This document shows positions 12,561 through 23,516 of a DNA stretch of 64,000 nt, piece after piece. How positions within the stretch are numbered: the first letter of the stretch is position 1; every line of letters begins with the position of its first letter. The stretch is from Ziziphus jujuba (taxonomy: Eukaryota > Streptophyta > Magnoliopsida > Rosales > Rhamnaceae). The notes under the pieces were generated by a model that ran no database searches, had not been told where the DNA came from, and worked only from the letters and a program-made list of their open reading frames with translations. The DNA lies in assembly GCF_031755915.1 (NCBI RefSeq), contig NC_083384.1:8286501-8350500 (forward strand), given 5' to 3'. The position numbers and the translations under genes are program-made.

Positions 12561-13804
12561 AAAATAGAAAATAGAAAATATAAAATATGGCCAAACAAGC
12601 CATACTCTCTTGCCATATGTTTCCCTGTTTTGCTATACACATTGTTAGTTGCATACACAACAAAACATAAATATGTAAATGGATGTATGTGGATAAAAAA
12701 TTTGTTTTCATAAAATAGTTTGGATAAAAAGTTCAATCAAAAAATATGTAAACCGCAAATTTTATAAATTTTTTTCTTTTTTTTTGCTTGACACAAATTT
12801 TATATATTTGGTAAATATACATTTGTCATACGTTATATTATGTAATGAAAAATACAAGACTCAAAACACGGCGTCAAATATATATTAAAATAAAAAACAA
12901 ATTTCTATAGATAATAAAAAACCTATAGTTATTATATAAATAATAATTATTTAATATATTAAAAATACAAATAAACTAAGTAAGACCAACAATATTATTT
13001 GTTGTAATAGTTTAACGATACAAAAATAAAAGTGTTTCACGAACTAATTTTTATGTTTTTCTCATATTGTTTATTCATACTATCCTTTTACACAATTTAT
13101 ATGGGATAAAGTATTAAACACTTTTAATACTTTTTACTTTAAAAACAAAAGAAGAACCCAAAAAAAAAGAAAAAAAAAAGCATTTTAACCGTACAATTGA
13201 ATTGTGCATAATACGTACAAACACTTTCTTGAAAAATTCGTATCTACGCAAATAATTCACAATATTTTTGCCTGAGTTTACTAACTTGGATCATAATTGA
13301 TAAATTGTCTAGAGTTAGTATTACCCACATCTAGTGAAATTTGGTAATATATCGACTAGGTAGCAGCTCCCTCAAATTTCTACAATATGTAGTCAATTAA
13401 TTCTCTAACATCAGCTTTTTCTAGTAAAAATTCTATATGATTTACTAAATATTCTGCCATTTGTTATTGGATAAATTAAAAATATCATTTTAAATTATCA
13501 CTTTCAAGTTCTATTACTTTTGTTTAGTATTTTAAAGGTGCAAATATTTATGGAGTTGTTGGATGATTTATAGTAATTTTTTATTCCAAAATTTTTTTGA
13601 GTGTATGTGGTTTTTCAATAAAAAAGTTTGCTTGTTTTTTTCTTTTTTTTAAATAACCATAATCAAATTTAACCAAAGGCTTTAACCAATTTATGAAAGT
13701 ATAAAAGCACATTGTTAGTAAAGGAATATATATATTTTTTTTGAAAGAAGAATGACGAATAAAAGCGAAGAATATTATTCTTATTTGAGAGTTATGTTAA
13801 TATA

Positions 13805-13835
<31 letters not shown>

Positions 13836-13975
13836 TCCTAAACTTAGCAAAAAAATATATATTCTTTACTTTCATTTTCAATCACACTCCTCATTATTTA
13901 ACTCATCTCTTCCACCTCCTCTGTATCGCCATCTTTCTCCATTTTCACGTAAAACTTATATTTCCGCTGTCTTCT
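12561..13975 (+). promoter_or_regulatory. Upstream region of DUF4220 copy 2
   Basis: AT-rich DNA collinear with the orphan block at 5205-6807. It contains a TA microsatellite (13801-13823) and ends in a pyrimidine-rich leader (about 13880-13970) before the start codon at 13976. No other gene is visible. Confidence 0.5.
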
Positions 13976-14622
13976 ATGGAGTTACCGATCCCAAAGAAGC
14001 TGGAGAAGCTGTGGGATAAGTGGGATATCCCAGCCTGCGTTCTCTCAAGCCTCTTGTTGCAAGTTTTCTTAGTAATTTTTGCATCCTTTAGACGACGGAG
14101 TAGAAATCGAATTCTTCACTTTCTCATCTGGTCGGCTTACCTGATTGCCGATTGGATCGCGGCAGTTACTATCGGTCTCATCACCAAATTTCAGACTCAG
14201 AATGGCCGCCATGGGAATTCCCAGGACCTTTACGCTTTCTGGGCTTCCTTTCTCTTGTTGCATCTTGGTGGTCCTGATTCCATTACTTCTTTTGCTCTGG
14301 AGGACAACGAATTTTGGCTGAGGCATTTGTTCGGGCTCATTTTACAGGTTATGAGTGCTGGTTACTGCATCTTTCTAACACTTCCCAACAACAATCTATG
14401 GCTCCCAACCATTCTAATCTTCGTTGTTGGAAGTATTAAATATGCAGAAAGAACAGCAGCTCTGTATCTTGCCAGCTTCAACCATTTTGGAGATGCTGTT
14501 GGTGATCCAGAAGGACCAGATGCTGAAGGAACCGAGTTTGATTTCAAGCTAGCTTCAGAATCAGATCACATGGATTTGGTGATGCTTTCTTACTCCCTTT
14601 TCAAGTTCTTCAATGGGATAAT

Positions 14623-15100
14623 TGTTGTGGTTCTCTGACCACTTTAGAGAAGAAATATGAGAAGAAAATAAAAAGAATTCTATTAATCTCTTAGAAATAG
14701 AATACAAAAATAAAAACTTCTCTCATGGAAGATTCTCACGTGGAACCTCTCTCTACACTCTCCAATTCTCTCTGGAATTGCTCACTCTTCTCTCAAGCTC
14801 TCTCTGGAACTTAAACACTCTCTCTCTCGGAGTTTTCTCTCAATATTCCTCACTTGGGATAATATTGAGCTTGCTCTCTTGGCTTGGTTTGCATACAACG
14901 GGATGGAGCCTATTTATAGGCTTACAAGGTCGGTTACAATCTTCAACAGCCTCTACAGAGCCCACAATTGTTGAACAATCCATTTTCGGTGCAGCAATGG
15001 CCATTGTCCAAAATGGTGGCTGTCGGTGCAGTGGTGTCAAAAATGATGGCTGTGCAGTCTTCACACTGTCGGTGCAGTGGTGGTGCGGCTGGACTTCACA
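14623..15100 (-). repeat. 3' LTR of copia-3 (left side on the + strand)
   Basis: In element orientation it begins TGTGAAGTCCAGCCGC and ends AGAACCACAACA. The adjoining + strand sequence attctccccctccag is the complement of the polypurine tract. Confidence 0.95.
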
Positions 15101-15133
15101 ATTCTCCCCCTCCAGCCGTATTTAAACTGATGG

Positions 15134-18100
15134 TCATCTGCCATCCATTCCGGCTATGTCTCTGCATAGCTTTAGCTTCTTTTGAGCAACAACTTTTGTT
15201 AGCATATCTGCTGGATTCTCTTTTGTGTGGATCTTCATCAGTTTCAGCAATTGTTGATCTATTACTTTGCGTATCCAATGATAGCGGATATCAATGTGCT
15301 TTGTACGGGAATGATGCATTGATTTTTTGCTCAAATCCATGGCACTTTGGTTATCACAATGTATCTTGTAGTCTTCTTGCTTGATGCCCAATTCTGTGAG
15401 AAAACGCTTTAACCACAACATTTCCTTACCCGCTTCCGCTGCGGCAATGTACTCTGCTTCAGTAGTGGATAAAGCAACACACTTCTGCAATCTTGACTGC
15501 CATGACACAGCTCCCCCTGCAAAAGTGTAGAGATAACCTGATGTAGACTTTCTATTATCAGGGTCTCCGGCCATATCTGCATCTGTATAGCCTTCTAAGA
15601 TTGGATCACCTCCCCCGTAGCACAAGCACAGCTTCGATGTACCTTTAAGATACCTGAGAATCCATTTGACTGCTTCCCAGTGTTTCTTTCCAAGATTTGA
15701 AAGAAATCTGCTCACAACACCTACTGCGTGAGCAATGTCTGGTCTGGTACACACCATTGCATACATCAGACTTCCTACCGCTGAAGAATATGGTACTGAA
15801 GCCATCTCCTCTATCTCTTCTTTGGATGAGGGGCACAATCTCTTACTCAACTTGAAATGATTTGCAAGTGGAATGCTGACCAGTTTGGCTTTATCCATGT
15901 TGAATCTCTTTATCACCCGTTCAACATACTTCTCTTGAGATAGCCATAACCTTCTATTCTTCCTGTCTCGGATTATTTGCAGTCCCAAAATTTGTTGAGC
16001 TGGTCCTAAGTCTTTCATATCAAAAGACTTAGACAATTCTTTCTTCAGCTGACTAATCTTCATTGCATCTTGTCCAACGATCAACATGTCGTCCACATAT
16101 AGCAAAAGTGCAATGAAGTTTCCACCTGAAAATTTTTGAATATAAACACACTGGTCTGCTGCAGTCCTATTATAACCCTGACTCACCATAAACGAGTCAA
16201 ACTTCTTATACCATTGTCTTGGTGCTTGCTTGAGGCCATACAAGCTCTTCTTTAGCTTGCATACGAGGTTTTCTTTCCCTAAAACCTCAAATCCTTCTGG
16301 CTGCTCCATGTAGATTTCTTCATGTAAATCACCGTGAAGAAATGCTGTCTTCACATCCATCTGTTCAAGCTCTAGGTTTAGACTTGCTACTAAACCAAAA
16401 ATGACTCGAATTGAAGTCATTTTTACCACTGGTGAAAAAATCTCATCAAAGTCAATTCCTTTCTTCTGAAGAAATCCTTTGACCACCAATCGGGCTTTGT
16501 GTTTCACCACCTTTCCGCTGCCATCTTTCTTGAGCTTGAACACCCATTTATTCTTTAGTGCCTTTTTTCCTGTTGGAAGCTCAACCAACTCATAAGTACG
16601 ATTTTTCTGCAAGGATTCCATCTCATCTTGCATTGCTTGCAGCCACTTTTCCTTCTCTTGATGAGAAACAGCTTCCGGGAAACTCTCTGGCTCCCCCTCT
16701 TCAGTAAGCAAAATATACTCAGATTCTGGAAATTTCTTTGATGGAATTCGGCCTCGCTCAGATCTCCGAACTTGTAAACCACTGGTTTCAGGAGGTGTAC
16801 CATCATCTGACCGCTGTGATGGCCCTGCAGCTGCTTGAGAGGATTGAGTCTTCCCCTGCTCAATATCCCCTTCTTCCTCCTGGTCTGCTTTTGGTATATC
16901 TTCATGCACCTCATTATCTTCTGTGGCTATTTGTGCTGGTGCTGGATTAGGACAAAAATTCTCGGCACTAGAACTACAATTAGGAGACATTCTGGGCTTT
17001 TCAATGTCTTCCATTTTCTGGTTTTCATGGAATACTACATCCATGCTTCTAATAACCTTCTTTGTTTTTGGGTCCCATAACCTGTATCCGAATTCTTCAT
17101 CTCCATATCCTATAAAGATGCATGGAGTAGATCTTGCATCGAGCTTCTGTCTGAGCTCCTTGGATACATGTACATAAGCTAAACAACCAAACACTCTTAA
17201 ATGGGAGTAGGAGGGAATCTTACCCGACCACACTTTCTCCGGAATGTCAAAATTCAACGGTACTGACGGTGATCTGTTGATTAAATAGCAGGCGGCACGA
17301 ACAGCTTCTCCCCAGAATGGCTTTGGCAGCTTAGCCATATTGATCATACTTCTGACCTTTTCCATAATGGTTCGGTTCATTCTTTCGGCTATTCCATTAT
17401 GTTGTGGGGTGCGAGGGACCGTCTTCTCATGTCGAATGCCTTGTCTTCTGCAGTAGGCATCGAACTCCTTGGAAGTATACTCGCCTCCATTATCTGAGCG
17501 GAGACATTTCAGCTTCTTTCCTGTTTCACGCTCTACCATGGTATGAAACAGTTTGAAGTAATCCAATACTTGGTCCTTTGTCTTCAAGAAATATACCCAC
17601 ACCTTCCGTGAAGCATCATCAATGAAGGTCAGGAAATACTTGTTGCCACCTAATGATTCCACCTCCATGGGACCACAAACATCAGAGTGCACCAGACTAA
17701 GCAACTCTGATCTTCTCGATGCAGAGGAACTGAAGGAGACTCTATGTTGCTTACCAAACAAGCAGTGATTACAAGGATCTAGCGCAGCATCCTTGCAAAC
17801 AGTGATAAGCTTCTTCCTTGCCAAAGTGGACAATCCTTTTTCACTCATGTGACCGAGTCTCTAGTGCCACAGATTTTGAGACGCCTCTCCTTCTGCAATG
17901 TTGAGGCTTTCTACACATATCTTCACATGAGTTTTGTACAGCGTTCCACAAATATGTCCTCGGGCGACAACTATGGCACCTTTCGTCATTTTCCATGTGC
18001 CTTTGCTGAAGTAGTTGTCATAGCCTTGCTTGTCTAAGGCTGCTCCCAAAAGTAGATTAAGCTGAAGATCTGGAACATGACGGATATCCTTCAAAGTGAT

Positions 18101-19150
18101 TGTACAACCAACATTCGTTTTTACCTGAATATCACCAGTTCCCATAATCTTTGTGAAACTGGAATTTCCCATCTTTACCGTACCAAAGTCTCCTGCTTTG
18201 TACGTTTTAAAGAAATCTCTGTGTGGAGTGACATGGTAGGATGCTGCAGTATCGACTACCCACTCAACATCTTGGGTTGATGTATGAAGGCATGTCTCTT
18301 CTTCGGTGGAGCAGAGCGCCACTTCGCCTGTAACAGTGACTAGTGTCTCTCCATCCTTCTTCGGCTGATTACCTTGGAGTCTCTGCTCTGTCAACAACTT
18401 TCTGCAGTTCTTCTTCATGTGACCCTCCAGGCCACAATGATAGCACTTATATGATGATTTTCTGCCGTCTGTAGATCTGCCTCTGCTCTTGCTCCTGCCT
18501 CTCCCCCTATCTCGACTACCTCTTTGCTGTCTTCCTCTCTCTGTGACGAGGGCATGTGACTGATCCATACCAATATCTTTTCTCCTGGCCTCTTCATTAA
18601 ATATGGCATCCTTAACCATAGACATAGTAAGTTTGCCATTCGGGGCCGAATTACTGAGAGAGACTACTAATGTCTCCCAACTGTCTGGAAGAGAGCTTAG
18701 AAGTAGGAGGGCTTGATCCTCATCCCCTAGTTGATAATCCACAGCAGATAGTTGATTTACCAAGCTCTGGAACTCACTGGTATGCTCGGCTACAGAAGTT
18801 CCACTCTGTAATTTTAAATTTACCAATCGCTTAAGCAACAGGGCTTTGTTCCGAGCAGTCTTGGCCTGGTACATGTCCTCCAATTTTGTCCAGAGGGCAT
18901 ATGCTTCCATTTCCTTCGCTACATGATGGAAGACACTGTGATCGATCCATTGCCTGATTTGACCGATCGTTTTCTTGTTTAATTTCTTCCATTCTGCTAC
19001 TTTGCTGGGATTGGAGTTTTCTCCTTTAGCTTCTATAGGATCAAACAGATCCTTACAATTGAGGAGATCTTCCATCCGAGGTCTCCAAATTGTATAATTT
19101 GTGGCAGTGAGCTTAATCATAGCTCCCGAAGATGATTCTTCCATTGACAT
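15134..19150 (-). pseudogene. copia-3 gag-pol polyprotein with one in-frame stop
   Basis: Reading from 19150: gag (start MSMEESSSGAMIKLTATNY), zinc knuckle CYHCGLEGHMKKNC near 18440, aspartic protease WVVDTAASYHVTPH, and the pre-integrase motif. A TAG (17861-17863) lies inside LWH-stop-RLGHMSEKG; the same frame then continues unbroken to the TGA at 15134. Downstream domains are integrase (D of DVCGP, D of SDNGGEY, E of NGIAERMNRT), reverse transcriptase with YVDDM, and RNase H (ALSTTEAEYIAAA). All catalytic motifs I looked for are present. The stop replaces one codon in a conserved motif, so it is more likely a recent mutation than a programmed readthrough site. Gag, protease and the start of pre-integrase lie before it; integrase, RT and RNase H after it. 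Confidence 0.93.
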
Positions 19151-19385
19151 TATGGCTTGACCAAAAATGGAGCTAAATTTGGCAAAATGGAGTTAACCGT
19201 TGCGTCCGGAACGGCCGAAAATGGTGGACTTGACTCTTCCGGGGTCAAAATATAATTACCAGAAATTTTGGGGCAAAACTGTAATTTCACAAAATTTCTG
19301 GGTCAACATGCAAATACAGAAACTTCAGGGGTCAATCTGTAATTTCCAATAGTTCAGGGGCTGTTTCGTAATTACAGAAAATATT

Positions 19386-19600
19386 GATGACGTGGCCGAT
19401 TGTGCTGATGTGTCAACACGTGGCAGATGACGTGTCGGCTGGCGTGGCGGACGGTGTGTCGGCTGGCGTGGCAGATGACGTGGCAGCTTGGGCTGACGTG
19501 TCAACACGTGGCAGATGACGTGTCGGCTTGCGTGGCTGACGCCGTGTCGGTTGGCGTGGCAGGGTGCGCTGACGTGTCTGCTGACGTGGTCGTCTTCAAC
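19386..19600 (-). repeat. 88-base tandem repeat with TGACG/ACGTGG motifs in the copia-3 leader
   Basis: The leader between gag and the 5' LTR holds a GC-rich repeat. The block tgtcaacacgtggcagatga occurs at 19411 and 19499, a period of 88 bases, followed by related shorter repeats. TGACG occurs about eight times on the + strand and ACACGTGGC twice. Such motifs are known bZIP (TGA and ABF-type) binding cores. Their function here is not shown. Confidence 0.7.
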
Positions 19601-19826
19601 CTCCAGACGGCGCGTGAGGCGCGTGACTTGTTGCAGAAAACTTCAGGCGGCGCGTGCGGGCGCGTGAGACGGTGTCTTTCTCTCCGGAAAACTTGTGTGT
19701 TCTCGTCTCGTCGACTACTTTCACCTGGTATTGTCAAATTAATTATTTGAGCAACTTTTCGAAACACTAACTTGAAGAACAGTAGCTCTGTTTCTTCAAA
19801 TTTTGATCCCAAGCTCTCGACCTGGA

Positions 19827-19838
19827 GCTCTGATACCA
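19827..19838 (-). other. Primer binding site of copia-3
   Basis: On the minus strand this reads TGGTATCAGAGC, complementary to initiator tRNA-Met. Two bases (AG) separate it from the 5' LTR terminus. Confidence 0.95.
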
Positions 19839-19840
19839 CT

Positions 19841-20319
19841 TGTTGTGGTTCTCTGACCACTTTAGAGAAACAATATGAGAAGAAAATAAAAAGAATTCTA
19901 TTAATCTCTTAGAAATAGAATACAAAAATAAAAACTTCTCTCATGGAGGATTCTCACGTGGAACCTCTCTCTACACTCTCCAATTCTCTCTGGAATTGCT
20001 CACTCTTCTCTCAAAGCTCTCTCTGGAACTTAAATACTCTCTCTCTCGGAGTTTTCTCTCAATATTCCTTACTTGGGATAATATTGAGCTTGCTCTCTTG
20101 GCTTGGTTTGCATACAACGGGATGGAGCCTATTTATAGGCTTACAAGTTCGGTTACAATCTTCAATAGCCTCTGCAGAGCCCACAATTGTTGAACAATCC
20201 ATTTTCGGTGCAGCAATGGCCATTGTCCAAAATGGTGGCTGTCGGTGCAGTGGTGTCAAAAATGATGGCTATGCAGTCTTCACACTGTCGGTGCAGTGGT
20301 GGTGCGGCTGGACTTCACA
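19841..20319 (-). repeat. 5' LTR of copia-3 (right side on the + strand)
   Basis: It is 479 bases and matches 14623-15100 except for nine substitutions and one inserted A. It is directly followed by the target duplication ATAAT. Confidence 0.95.
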
Positions 20320-21532
20320 ATAATTGGTGGGCTCCTTCTTACAGTCAAACTGGTAGAATGAAGCAAAAACTTGTTTCGCCAGATAAAAAATCCAAATGTG
20401 GGTTTCAAATTGGTCGAGTACGAGCTCAGTTTCATTTACGAGATTCTTCACACCAAGGTTCGTGTGGTACGTAGTAGAATTGGATTTATATTTCGTTTGA
20501 GTAGCTTTTTTTTAATCATTGGAGCCTTTTTATTGTTCCACTTCGTAGTAGTTAAAGGGCAATAATAAGGATCATGAGTTTGGTGAATTTGAATTATCAC
20601 TTACTTACGCCTTGCTCATTGGAGCCATAGGACTTGATACCATATCTGGACTTAAACTCTTGTTTTCTGATTGGATCCTGGTTTCCAATAGTGGATTAAT
20701 CAAGAGGTGGAGAAAATGTATTCCAGAATTTGTTTTGAAAAGAAAAAGATGGTGTGGGTCAGTTCTCCAGTATAACATGATAGACTATTGCTTAGACGAA
20801 CGTTGGATATGGAAATTCAATAAGTTTCCCCACTGTTTTAGATTCATGATAGACAATATCAAATTCATATTGTTCTCATCGTCGTTGTCGATGGATGACT
20901 TTGAACAACTCAAGCGCTTCATTTTTAAACAGTTCACTAACCCGGATTTTGGTGGTTTTGAGAAGATGGTGTCAAGCGCGACCAATAAATTTAATTTTGC
21001 TCCGTTAATTCTTGAAATGCATTTAGCCACTGAAATTCATTATCATCGCCGGACAGAGACAGAGGATCAGGAAAGAAATAGAGAAAGAAGAATTTGCAAG
21101 ATGGTTTCGGATTATATGTTTTATCTCCTGATCATGAAGCCTGAGATGTTGGGTTCATCAGTCAAGGGAGTAAATTGGAAAAAAGTCTTTCAGGATACAT
21201 TTGTAAAGGCCAAGTCTCAGTTGATGAGACACAAAATATATGATCATCTACAAGCCTGCAATCACTTTATGAATTATGAACCGGACAAATTGACTAGCAG
21301 CAAATCTTTGCTGTCAAAGGTAGATCCCCAAGATTCTGGATATGCGGGTCTTTGGATTGGCGTGTTGGGCTCTGTAGCTATTAAATGCAGACCAATGTTA
21401 CTTGCACAGCAACCGAGTAGGGGTGGTGAACTTTTAACTTTCACTTTCTTTCTCATCCATCATTTTGGTTTGATCCCTGGGATGTGTATGCGAGAACAAT
21501 CTGAAGATCATACCCCCAAAATTGCTGCCTGA

Positions 21533-23516
21533 GTCATCTGATCCGTTCCATCAATATTAATAATCCATGTCCAAACCCACCATTGTTATTGAATTCCTTG
21601 ATTCAAAGCTTTCCTTATAGCAGTAAAATAATTTTATTTTTTTATTTTTTTTTGGAATTATTTGTCAATGCCATGATTCTTTCCTCATATTCTACTGTGT
21701 CTGTATACTTTTTTATTTCTTGTTAATTAATGAGAGGGATGAATGATCTTAATTACTACTTTAATTTCAATTTGCCATGTGTCTGATCTGTATTATACAT
21801 TATTGATTAAACAACTTTTATTTAGGTGTTAGATCATTTTAATTTTAAATAATAATGGGTAATCATGATTTTAAAATTTTAAAATTTTCTCACGAAAATT
21901 CCGTACATCACTAGCCAAGAAAGCGAAAGAAAAGAGATGATGAAAGATTTTAAGTTCAACAAACTGAAGAAACATTTTTAGCCGCCACAGAAAACACGCC
22001 GTTTCACTAATCAGTTAAAAAGTAACAATAATAATAAATGAATAAAATAAAATTAGTGCCCATGAGCTCAGCTCATGACTTGTCTAGATTGCGTACGCGT
22101 CTAGAAATATCATTAAAATGAGCCATTTTACCCCGGATTCTTCCAAAGATGAAACCACTATTTTATTATTATTAATTTTTGGTTTAAAAAAAAAAAAAAA
22201 CTATAACTGTTAATTAAGATGAGTAGAATTGAAAATATTTATTGACTCTTTGCTCAAATATTTCCAAAATGGGTCTCCCCCATTTCCCATATTTAAAAAA
22301 AAATGGGGGAAAAAAAAAAGGGAGAAACTTTCCAAAATCCTTTACTTTAAAATATGTTTGGAATTTATAAATTAGTTGAAAAGAATTGTTTTAAAGTTTA
22401 TTTGATATCATATAGAAAAATTTTGAAGTAATTAACCTAAAAAATATAAAATAAAAAAAAGTACATCATGCACTTCCGTACAGGTGTTTCTGCACTTAGT
22501 TATTATTATTACTATTTATTTTAAAAAAGTTTCTTAGTCAATAAAATATGGAAGACAAATTAAACTGAAAACGCTAGCTAATTGAATGTGTTCTTATTTT
22601 ATAGCAACTAATTAATAACAATCATTACCAAGAATAATAATACAAAAATTCTACTTGTAGCATAATAAGTTTACAGCATAATAAGTTTTGGTTAAAGAGA
22701 AAAAAGGTTTTGGTCTATTGTAATCGAATGTTACTATTTATTATTGGTAATGATTTTTAATACAATAAATTTTAATTAATATATTTAATTTTAATTTTTT
22801 TATTTTAAAATTTTAAAAATAAATTATTTAATAATAATATTTTAAATTATCATATATTGATATAATAATTTATCAATCATAATAAATTCCCTGTATATTA
22901 ATTCTGTTTCTTTAAATTTTTTTAATATATTAGATAAATAAATAAAATATTAAAAAAATTCTTTTCAATGGTTTTGTATTAATTCTATTAAACTAATATA
23001 ACAATAAAAAAAATTATTATGAAAAATCAATATTTTATTTATTTATATTGATTTTTATTAAAAAAAATTTAAACATAAAATTTTAATTAAATATAATTTT
23101 AAAATAAAAACTTATACATTAATTTTCAGAATATTTTAAATAAAATTTATAAAAAAAAATTATATATATTATTGGAAGAACTATTAAAGAGGCTGTTAAA
23201 TTCTATACATTCTTTTGTAGCTTTACTTCCTTATCCGATTTAATAAAAAAATTTAAAAAAAAAAAGGGGTGATACGAAAGAAATGAGTTGTAATTTTTGA
23301 CGAAAGCTAGTATTTCTTGCAAACAAGGCGAGTATTAAAAGTCAACAAATAGTCCACCATATATATATATATATATATATATTTATTTTTTGGTTATATA
23401 TTATAATTTTAATATATAAATACAGATTTTTTTAGATTTAAAGGTGTTTTTTTGGTTCTGTGCAAGTTCTCTCTGTTAAAAGGATTCTCGAATTCGTTAC
23501 AATCGCCGCGACGAAG
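21533..23516. other. AT-rich intergenic region and IWS1 upstream DNA
   Basis: There is no recognisable gene in this stretch. It holds homopolymer runs, a TA microsatellite (about 23359-23382) and, near 23430-23516, the likely 5' leader of IWS1. Confidence 0.5.

Larger units (their letters stand above)
14618..20324 (-). mobile_element. Nearly intact Ty1/copia retrotransposon inserted in DUF4220 copy 2 (copia-3)
   Basis: It is bounded by a perfect 5-base duplication ATAAT (14618-14622 and 20320-20324). LTRs of 478 and 479 bases flank one long minus-strand gag-pol interrupted by a single stop. The polypurine tract lies at about 15101-15116 and the primer binding site at 19827-19838. The LTRs differ at 9 substitutions plus one indel (about 1.9%), which indicates a recent insertion. 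Copia-2 shows the same divergence, but the LTR sequences differ, so they are distinct families. Confidence 0.96.
13976..21532 (+). pseudogene. DUF4220/DUF594 membrane protein pseudogene, copy 2, split by copia-3
   Basis: The 5' part (13976-14622) encodes the DUF4220 region starting MELPIPKKLEKLWDKWD with several hydrophobic segments. The 3' part (20325-21532) completes the gene and carries the DUF594 block (SDYMFYLLIMKPEMLG near 21110). The frame joins across the insertion once copia-3 and one copy of ATAAT are removed. Two further lesions lie downstream: an in-frame TGA at 20359-20361, where copy 1 has TCA, and an extra base near 20562 that shifts the frame. The last open stretch (20612-21532) is long and well preserved. 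Family function is unknown; broken state is certain. Confidence 0.9.
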
